Positions 53,633 to 59,863 of a stretch of DNA of 64,000 nucleotides are shown in pieces. A program made the position numbers and the translations under genes. The notes beneath the pieces are model-generated. The model was given only the letters and a program-made list of their open reading frames with translations. It did not search any database and had not been told where the DNA came from. Source of the DNA: Candidatus Adamsella avium (GTDB lineage Bacteria; Cyanobacteriota; Vampirovibrionia; Gastranaerophilales; CAJFVJ01). The stretch is taken from assembly GCA_904420445.1 (NCBI GenBank), contig CAJFVJ010000001.1, positions 445,266 through 509,265 of the forward strand, in the 5' to 3' direction. Numbering within the stretch: the stretch's first letter is position 1; the number at the start of each line of letters is the position of its first letter.

Positions 53633-54778
53633 TTGCAAAATACAAAATTTAGCTATAACTATGATTATACAAGAGGCAGAACACTGCCTTATCACAGTGT
53701 TGAGCGTGAACAACCGAGAGTTGGAATCAAAACAAAGCGCAGAAGAAAAACAAAGAAAATCAATTTCAGATTGATTATTTTTGTAATGTTGCTCGGATTG
53801 TTTATCCTTCCGTTTGCGTATAAAGAACTCTCAAACAGAATATTGTTCAATCCTATGAACAATGCGTTGATTAAGCCTGAAAAAGTGAACTTGGTTAATG
53901 AGTCTGATAAATATATTACGCAAAATATCTTTTTCGGACAAAGACAGCTGGTTAAAGAAGAGTCTCACATTATGGATGAGCTTATTCTCGGTCCGCAGAT
54001 GTTTGGTTTGCAAAATATCTTGAATAATCAGATTAAAGCTCATCCGAATATAAAACCGACGATTTTTGTATGGGAATATACAACAGGCAGATATGTCAGT
54101 TTGAATGGAGAGCAGTCTATCCCGACGGCAAGTATTATAAAAATCCCCGTGCTTTATGAATTGTTCAGACAGATAGATCAGGGGCTTATCAGCCTTGATG
54201 AGAAAATGACGCTGCTGCCGCATTTTGTAACAGGCGGTTCCGGGTATTTGCAATATAAACCTGTTAATCTTACAAACTTGTCTATTGCCCAGCTTGCAGC
54301 ATTGATGATTCAAACAAGCGATAATACAGCTACTAATATGCTGCTTTCCCGTATCGGCGGAATGGACCAGCTCAACAGGTCTTTGAATTTATGGGGTTTG
54401 AAGAATACAACTATGAAAAACTGGCTGCCTGATTTGACAGGGACAAATCGTTCGACAGCAAAAGATATGGCGACATTGCTCTATAATATAGACAACACGA
54501 ATTTGCTCTCTCTTCGCAGCAGAACACAGATAATAGGAATTATGAGCAAGGTAAGAAACACTTCGTTGATTAAGGCCGGTCTTCCTGATGGCGCACAATT
54601 CTTTCATAAAACAGGAGATATAGGCGAGATGCTCGGAGATGCAGGAATTGTGCAGATGCCTGACGGGCGGAGATATATTATTGTCATAATGGTGAAAAGA
54701 CCGTGGAATTCTTATGAGGCAAAAGAGTTTATAATCAATGCTTCAAGGACGGTTTACAATTATTTGTCAGTACGTTAA
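53633..54778 (+). CDS. Membrane-anchored class A beta-lactamase-fold protein
   Basis: 381 residues from a TTG start seven bases after GGGAG; no upstream start exists in frame. A basic N-terminus (KTKRRRKTKK) precedes one membrane helix (LIIFVMLLGLFILPFAY), placing the rest outside. Serine-hydrolase motifs: SxxK in PTASIIKIPVLYEL, SDN in IQTSDNTATN, KTG in FHKTGDIGEM. The segment aligned with the class A E166-xx-L-N loop reads KNWLPDLTGTN, without the catalytic Glu. It may be a penicillin-binding or peptidase-like protein, not a lactamase. Confidence 0.82.
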   Translation: MQNTKFSYNYDYTRGRTLPYHSVEREQPRVGIKTKRRRKTKKINFRLIIFVMLLGLFILPFAYKELSNRILFNPMNNALIKPEKVNLVNESDKYITQNIFFGQRQLVKEESHIMDELILGPQMFGLQNILNNQIKAHPNIKPTIFVWEYTTGRYVSLNGEQSIPTASIIKIPVLYELFRQIDQGLISLDEKMTLLPHFVTGGSGYLQYKPVNLTNLSIAQLAALMIQTSDNTATNMLLSRIGGMDQLNRSLNLWGLKNTTMKNWLPDLTGTNRSTAKDMATLLYNIDNTNLLSLRSRTQIIGIMSKVRNTSLIKAGLPDGAQFFHKTGDIGEMLGDAGIVQMPDGRRYIIVIMVKRPWNSYEAKEFIINASRTVYNYLSVR

Positions 54779-54841
54779 AAAAAATAGTTGCACTCAGGTT
54801 TTGTCTATGATATTTATATAATTACCCTCGAGAGAGGCTGA

Positions 54842-54915
54842 GGGCTATTAGCTCAGGTGGCTAGAGCGCACCCCTGATAAGGGTGAGGTCCCTGGTTCGA
54901 GTCCAGGATGGCCCA
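54842..54915 (+). tRNA. tRNA-Ile (anticodon GAU)
   Basis: Acceptor GGGCTAT / ATGGCCC, D arm GCTC...GAGC, anticodon arm CACCC CTGATAA GGGTG with GAT, T arm CCTGG TTCGAGT CCAGG. The 3' CCA is not encoded. It is followed by a terminator. This tRNA normally sits in the 16S-23S spacer; here no rRNA is nearby. Confidence 0.96.
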
Positions 54916-54933
54916 TATTTAAAAAGTTTAATG

Positions 54934-54960
54934 AAGACCTTTTCTTAAAAGGTCTTTTTT
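54934..54960 (+). terminator. tRNA-Ile terminator
   Basis: AAGACCTTTT CTT AAAAGGTCTT with a T tract, 19 bases after the tRNA. Confidence 0.85.
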
Positions 54961-54962
54961 AA

Positions 54963-55172
54963 TTATTTTTTATCCTGAATTATGAGCTCCATATCCAAAG
55001 CTTCTGCGATTATTTTCATCTCAGAGTATCTTATGGTGTTAGCCCGCAATTTTTTTGAGAGTGTATCAAGAGAATATTTTTTGTTTGTGTTTTTTGTCAG
55101 GTATTCAGCTAACTGGGTAAGAGTTATCCCTTTTTTAGCCGCCAGCATTTTAACTTCGTTTATAGCATTCAT
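54963..55172 (-). CDS. Small XRE/Cro-like regulator, 69 aa
   Basis: One helix-turn-helix domain: LAAKKGITLTQLAEYLTK, then SLDTLSKKLRANTIRYSEMK and ALDMELIIQDKK, the form common next to phage or toxin-antitoxin genes. No dimerisation tail. Ends at the tRNA-Ile terminator and is divergent from two small ORFs; the AT-rich gap 55173-55240 would hold its operator. Confidence 0.75.
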   Translation of the reverse strand: MNAINEVKMLAAKKGITLTQLAEYLTKNTNKKYSLDTLSKKLRANTIRYSEMKIIAEALDMELIIQDKK

Positions 55173-55240
55173 AGTCTACTATTATAAGATAATGTCTGTT
55201 TATAAAAATATATTTCTATAAATATAAAAGAGGATAATTT

Positions 55241-55396
55241 ATGGACAGAAAAAAACAAATAAATGAACTGTATAATAAAAGATTATATTCATTTTTTCGA
55301 ACAGAATTTGAAGGAAAAATCTTTGAAGCAGCTTTTTTTGAAGTGTTTAGAAAAATCTTATCAAATTTGTTCGGGTGCAGTTGGAGTTTAGGTTAA
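55241..55396 (+). CDS. Small hypothetical ORF, 51 aa
   Basis: ATG preceded by AGAGG at 12 bases. Encodes MDRKKQINELYNKRLYSFFR, then EAAFFEVFRKILSNLFG and a Trp-containing end. Charged and helical in character. It overlaps the next ORF in another frame; the two may be the halves of one gene split by a frameshift. Confidence 0.45.
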   Translation: MDRKKQINELYNKRLYSFFRTEFEGKIFEAAFFEVFRKILSNLFGCSWSLG

Positions 55397-55563
55397 TACT
55401 TGATTGTTTAAATTTAATAAGAAGCGATAAAAATATTTATAGAAAACTATCAAAAGAATCCAGAAAAAGAATTATTCAAAATATAAAAGGACTTGAGTTT
55501 ATTTGTGATGGTATTGATAATATTTTAATGAGAATTATTTCGATGGAATATATTTCAGGATAA
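55375..55563 (+). CDS. Small hypothetical ORF, 62 aa (possible frameshifted half)
   Basis: GTG start inside the preceding ORF, no ribosome-binding site. Sequence LILDCLNLIRSDKNIYRKLS, then KRIIQNIKGLEFICDG and a helical end: basic and helical. A single-base shift within the 55350-55394 overlap would join it to the 51-aa ORF as one protein of ~110 residues. Its end overlaps the convergent ADP-ribosyltransferase-like gene by 29 bases. Confidence 0.4.
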   Translation: MQLEFRLILDCLNLIRSDKNIYRKLSKESRKRIIQNIKGLEFICDGIDNILMRIISMEYISG

Positions 55564-56137
55564 CTTTTGTGAGTCCTTCCTGCTCCTGTTTATCAAGAAC
55601 TTCGAATTTTGCATTTCTCGGCATTACAGCTTCTCTCAGGTGAAAGGGATTTCTTGAGATTCTTGCGCCACGGGGGATTTTTATTTCCATAAACACATTT
55701 TCTCCTCCTGCGCTGTTATCAAGATATCTTGCATATCCCTCGGCAACATCTTTTGATTTTGTGATAAAGGCATATCCACTATCAGGAGTGACGATATCTC
55801 CCGTGTTTGCTTTTTGCAGGATTTTGACACCTTCGTTATTTTCTCCCATAATTCCACGGTAATATTTCCGGGCAAATAACACAGGCGGAAGTTTTTTGAA
55901 CTCTTCGTCCATCTTTAGCATTCTTTCATACAGCTTTGAGCTGATTGATTTGATTTTGTCAAAATTGCCCTCTTGCTCGAGCTTTGAAATTTTTCTGATT
56001 AGAAGGCTGTCCCCTGTGCTCGAAAAAGCACCTTCAAGATGTGAGTTCGTGGCAATTGGATTCAAAGAATGCCTGATTTTTTGCCAGTCAGTGTTTTTTA
56101 TTTTTGATGCGACGTCTGATGTTATTTTCCCAATCAT
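55535..56137 (-). CDS. Stand-alone ADP-ribosyltransferase-like protein
   Basis: 200 residues, no signal peptide. Residues ~85-185 have the R-S-E ADP-ribosyltransferase pattern: Arg94 in RKYYRGIMG, T126-x-S128 in GYAFITKSKDVAEGYA, VFMEIKIPRGARIS, and Glu169 in LREAVMPRNAKFEVL. The first Glu of the ExE motif is replaced by Leu167. The N-terminal ~85 residues are helical. Could be a toxin-like modifier of a host or phage target. Lies between an XRE regulator and tRNA-Ala; a macrodomain gene that could reverse the modification is 3 kb away. Confidence 0.7.
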   Translation of the reverse strand: MIGKITSDVASKIKNTDWQKIRHSLNPIATNSHLEGAFSSTGDSLLIRKISKLEQEGNFDKIKSISSKLYERMLKMDEEFKKLPPVLFARKYYRGIMGENNEGVKILQKANTGDIVTPDSGYAFITKSKDVAEGYARYLDNSAGGENVFMEIKIPRGARISRNPFHLREAVMPRNAKFEVLDKQEQEGLTKVILKYIPSK

Positions 56138-56258
56138 ATTTGTTCCTTTTTTATAGGAGTAGTATTAATAAAAACATTATGGTCTAAAAAATTGCTGAGA
56201 AGAAAATATTGTTGACAACAGATTTTTAGATGATAACATAAGAATGTTAAGAACTCAT

Positions 56259-56334
56259 GGGGGTTTAGCTCAGTTGGTAGAGCATCTGCTTTGCACGCAG
56301 AGGGTCAGGAGTTCGAGTCTCCTAACCTCCACCA
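56259..56334 (+). tRNA. tRNA-Ala (anticodon UGC)
   Basis: Acceptor GGGGGTT / AACCTCC with the G3-U70 identity pair, anticodon arm TCTGC TTTGCAC GCAGA with TGC, T arm AGGAG TTCGAGT CTCCT. The 3' CCA is encoded, unlike in the tRNA-Ile 1.3 kb upstream. Followed by a terminator hairpin. Confidence 0.97.
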
Positions 56335-56344
56335 TTTATAAATA

Positions 56345-56367
56345 AACCGCATCAGGCGGTTTTTTTT
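56345..56367 (+). terminator. tRNA-Ala terminator
   Basis: AACCGC ATCAG GCGGTT followed by a run of eight T. It borders the stop codon of the convergent restriction-modification gene. Confidence 0.8.
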
Positions 56368-59179
56368 ATTTGTTTGTAAGTTCAAGATACATTTTCATCA
56401 GTTCTGCGACGGTTTCCTGCTCTGTAAACCAGCGGAGTTTGTCATTTTCATCCCGTTTTTTGAAACCGTAGGCTTCCATAACAGCTTTGTCGTTTTCTTG
56501 ATGTGCTTTTCTGAGTTCAGGCGGCATTGTGAGTTCATCATACAAATCAGCGAGCGAGCAATCAGGGTATAAGGCACGTGCGTCCAAAATTCCCTGTGCT
56601 GTTTTTTCAATTTTTGCTTTTTGCTCATCTGTCGGGGTGCACCACGGGAAGTTGTTGTAGACAATTGTGTTTGAATAACGGTAATCGCTCTTTAATCTGC
56701 CACATACAGCTTTTGTCCATGCCATGTGTACGTTTGATTCCAAAATTCCAAAACAAAATTTATCTGCAGCATCAATATATGAAGCAGCATTACTTGCAAC
56801 ATAATCTGGCTCTACAAAGCCTAATGGAATATATTTTCTGTTTTCAGAAGAAGTAGCAGGTACTAAAATATATTCGTTTTTAGGCTGTTTAATTTCCATA
56901 AATAAATGTGGAGTTTTGGCGCATTCTCTTGTCGCAATTTTTGAACTATCAAGTCTGTATTTTTTTACTTTTTCCATTCTTTCAAGAACTTTAGGCATCT
57001 GACGTAAATCACTTGGACTTGCATTTAGTAACCACAAGCAATATCTTGGTTTATTATTTATAAAATCATCAGCCCCAATAAAAGGACGAAAATATTTCTC
57101 AGATCTAGGTTCTTGTTTTATAAATTCAGATTTTTCATCTTTTGTAAAAATCAAAAAGCCACCCTCAACAGGTTTTCCTCCGCTACATATTTTAGGCACA
57201 TTACAAATAGGATTATTACAACTTTCTATAAAAACATTAGGTGCATCAATTAAATATGCATTAATATTATCAACAAGCTGCATGCGTTCATTTGTATACA
57301 ATTTTCTTTTATTTCTGTTTGGTGTGCAGCTAAAACCTACAATCACGCAATGGACATGAGCTTTTGAATTTGATTCACTATCCCATCTAAAAGTTCTGTG
57401 TGCAAAATCAATATGGATATTAAATCTGTCAAACAACGGTTTCCAAACACCTGCAACCTGCTCTCCCTGAGTAATAGAGTTTGTTGAAACAAGCGCTGTT
57501 TTTATATTTGAGTTTTGCATTAACTCCGCAGATTTAAAATACCAGCCTGCAACATAGTCAATTTTGCCTGAGGTTTTGTAAGGCTTACCTTTTTCATCAA
57601 CATAAACAGATAAAATATCATTTTTTTGTTCTTTTGTTTGTAAAGAATACCCCACAAACGGCGGGTTGCCCATGATGTAGTTGAGTTTGTCTTTCGGAAT
57701 GACATCTTCCCAATTTATTCGCAAAGCATTACATTCAACAATATTAGCGTAGGTTTTTAGCGGCAGAAAATCCAAATCCATATGGACAATGTCTTCAGTT
57801 TTCTTCATCATCTGGGATTCTGCAATCCAGAGAGCTGTTTTGGCGACAGTTACGGCAAAGTCATTAAGCTCAATGCCGAAAAATTGGGAGATAGAAACTT
57901 TTATGGGATTTGTAACAAGTCCTATTGTTATTTGACCTTTTTGCAGTTCGAACAAAATTTCGTTTTCGAGTTTACGCAGAGAAATATAAGTTTCGGTCAA
58001 AAAATTCCCGCTGCCGCAGGCAGGGTCAAGAAAATTTAATGAGGCAAGTTTGTCCTGAAAGCTTGTAAGTTTTTTATCCCGAAGTTTTCCATGGGGGGAG
58101 TTTTTGATTTCTTCAAATTCGGAAGTGAGCTCATCCATAAAGAGCGGGTCAATGACTTTGTGTATATTTTCGATTGAGGTGTAGTGCATTCCTCCTTTTC
58201 TTCTCGTTTCAGGATTCAGGGTACTTTCAAAAACCGCTCCGAAAATTGTAGGGCTTATTTCTGACCAGTCAAAATCGGCGCTGGCTTTATTCAGGAGCAA
58301 ATCTCGAATTTTGTCCGTGAAATTCGGGATTTCGATGTGTTCATCAGCAAACAATCCGCCGTTTACGTAGGGGAATGCAGCAAGTTCCTGTTCCAGATAA
58401 GGGTCTCTTTCTTCAGGTTTTGTGTTTAGCACTTCGAACAGTTCGATTAGGGCTTTTCTCATCCTGTTTGTTTCAAAGAGAGAGAGGTAATCAAGAAACT
58501 GGTTATGTTTCGGGAATATTCCGGCATCTTCCGCATACAGACAAAAAACGAGTCTGACGCAGAGAATGTTCAAACTTTTGAGAGTTTTTTCGCTTGTTTT
58601 ATCAATATATTGATTCAAAAGTGCATCATAAAGAAGTCCGACGATATTGCCTGCCTGTATTGATACTTCCATTTCTTTTTTCAGGTGTTCGCTGCCGCTG
58701 TTTACAAGAAAGGAGAGTCTGTAGTACTCTTTTTCCAAATCTTTCAATAAGATTTCCTGAGGTTCACCGTTTGGGCGTTCCATATCATAGACACGAAATT
58801 TTTTGAAATTGCATGTTACAACCCACCTGGGATGTTGTGAAAGTGGAAGTTCTGATATATATCTTTTTGCCTGCTGAAACGGGTTCAGGTAACTGCCGTC
58901 AGATTGTTTTATAGCCTTATTTAAATCTTTATCAGAGCTTTTTTGTTCAATTAAGACTTTTGTGGAAGGGATATAAGCGTCAATAAAACTTGTATGGTCG
59001 AGGAGAACTTTATCCTCAAAAGAAATGAACTGTTCCGGATGTTCGATACATAAGACATCTCTCAAGAGTTGAAGCCAGAACTTTTGGCTTTCGCCTTTTT
59101 CGTAGCCTTTATCTTTCCAGTATTCGACAAATTCTTTAATTGAATTTCTTATTTTAACGTCAGAGTTTTTTGTATTCAT
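56366..59179 (-). CDS. MmeI-like type IIL restriction-modification enzyme
   Basis: 937 residues, single-chain nuclease plus adenine methyltransferase. The N-terminal nuclease has Asp67 and E78-Q-K80 in FIDAYIPSTKVLIEQK, matching the D...ExK site of MmeI. The methyltransferase has motif I DPACGSGNF (Asp385) and motif IV NPPF (Asn505). A target-recognition region (~620-830) and a C-terminal helical bundle follow. The length matches MmeI (~920). No separate methyltransferase is expected. Recognition sequence unknown. Cuts foreign DNA while methylating host DNA on one strand. Confidence 0.9.
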   Translation of the reverse strand: MNTKNSDVKIRNSIKEFVEYWKDKGYEKGESQKFWLQLLRDVLCIEHPEQFISFEDKVLLDHTSFIDAYIPSTKVLIEQKSSDKDLNKAIKQSDGSYLNPFQQAKRYISELPLSQHPRWVVTCNFKKFRVYDMERPNGEPQEILLKDLEKEYYRLSFLVNSGSEHLKKEMEVSIQAGNIVGLLYDALLNQYIDKTSEKTLKSLNILCVRLVFCLYAEDAGIFPKHNQFLDYLSLFETNRMRKALIELFEVLNTKPEERDPYLEQELAAFPYVNGGLFADEHIEIPNFTDKIRDLLLNKASADFDWSEISPTIFGAVFESTLNPETRRKGGMHYTSIENIHKVIDPLFMDELTSEFEEIKNSPHGKLRDKKLTSFQDKLASLNFLDPACGSGNFLTETYISLRKLENEILFELQKGQITIGLVTNPIKVSISQFFGIELNDFAVTVAKTALWIAESQMMKKTEDIVHMDLDFLPLKTYANIVECNALRINWEDVIPKDKLNYIMGNPPFVGYSLQTKEQKNDILSVYVDEKGKPYKTSGKIDYVAGWYFKSAELMQNSNIKTALVSTNSITQGEQVAGVWKPLFDRFNIHIDFAHRTFRWDSESNSKAHVHCVIVGFSCTPNRNKRKLYTNERMQLVDNINAYLIDAPNVFIESCNNPICNVPKICSGGKPVEGGFLIFTKDEKSEFIKQEPRSEKYFRPFIGADDFINNKPRYCLWLLNASPSDLRQMPKVLERMEKVKKYRLDSSKIATRECAKTPHLFMEIKQPKNEYILVPATSSENRKYIPLGFVEPDYVASNAASYIDAADKFCFGILESNVHMAWTKAVCGRLKSDYRYSNTIVYNNFPWCTPTDEQKAKIEKTAQGILDARALYPDCSLADLYDELTMPPELRKAHQENDKAVMEAYGFKKRDENDKLRWFTEQETVAELMKMYLELTNK

Positions 59180-59243
59180 GATGCAATTCTACCATGAAAT
59201 TTGCTTTATTTTTTGATAAATCCGTTTTATACATTTCATGTTG

Positions 59244-59271
59244 TTGCGGTCAAAAGATGTTAAAATAGAAT
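59244..59271 (+). promoter_or_regulatory. Candidate leaderless promoter of the macrodomain gene
   Basis: TTGCGG (59244-59249), 16-base spacer, TAGAAT (59266-59271), five bases before the ATG at 59277; no ribosome-binding site. Similar geometry to the promoters at 15708 and 46134. Confidence 0.4.
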
Positions 59272-59276
59272 AACTT

Positions 59277-59789
59277 ATGACTGAAATAGAAATTTTAAAA
59301 TGTGATATTACAAAGCTGCAGGTTGATGCAATTGTCAATGCTGCAAACAGGACGCTTCTCGGGGGTGGAGGAGTTGACGGCGCAATTCACCGAGCTGCAG
59401 GAAAAGAACTTGTTGAAGAGTGCAGGACTCTTGGTGGCTGTGAAACAGGACAGTCAAAGATTACCAAAGGATACAATTTGCAGGCAAAATATGTAATCCA
59501 CACAGTGGGTCCGGTCTGGTACGGCGGAAACAGAAACGAAAGCGAACTTCTAAAATCCTGTTATAAGACAGCTCTTGAACTTGCAAAAAAGTATAACATC
59601 AAAACAATTGCCTTCCCTGCTGTTTCTTGCGGAGTTTACGGATTCTCCGTTGAGAAAGCCTGCAAGATTGCATTAGATGTAGTGCAGGAGTTTATTTCTA
59701 ATGATGGCTGCTTTGAGAAAATTATTTTTGCAGATATCAATGATGATGTTGTTGAAGAGTATAAAAATTTATACGGCTGTTGCTCATAA
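59277..59789 (+). CDS. Macrodomain protein (O-acetyl-ADP-ribose deacetylase-like)
   Basis: 170 residues forming one macrodomain: [20 protein letters not shown] with the catalytic Asn/Asp region, [47 protein letters not shown]. MacroD/YmdB-type proteins hydrolyse O-acetyl-ADP-ribose or remove mono-ADP-ribose from acidic residues. It is divergent from the MmeI-like gene. A linked ADP-ribosyltransferase-like gene lies at 55535. Confidence 0.92.
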   Translation: MTEIEILKCDITKLQVDAIVNAANRTLLGGGGVDGAIHRAAGKELVEECRTLGGCETGQSKITKGYNLQAKYVIHTVGPVWYGGNRNESELLKSCYKTALELAKKYNIKTIAFPAVSCGVYGFSVEKACKIALDVVQEFISNDGCFEKIIFADINDDVVEEYKNLYGCCS

Positions 59790-59835
59790 GAACGCTGCAG
59801 ATGAGTTATGTGTTATTATAAATAAAAGCGGGATA

Positions 59836-59853
59836 TTTCTTTGAGCAAAGAAA
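59836..59853. promoter_or_regulatory. Perfect palindrome before the copper ATPase gene
   Basis: TTTCTTTG AG CAAAGAAA: perfect eight-base arms with a two-base centre, ten bases before the ATG. A candidate operator for a metal-responsive repressor, or a hairpin covering the start. No regulator gene is adjacent. Confidence 0.45.
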
Positions 59854-59863
59854 GAATATAAAT

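Noticed and set aside
54916-56258. Prophage or integrative element with tRNA attachment site
   Set aside because: No integrase gene and no duplicate of either tRNA 3' end was found, so integration at the tRNA is not supported.
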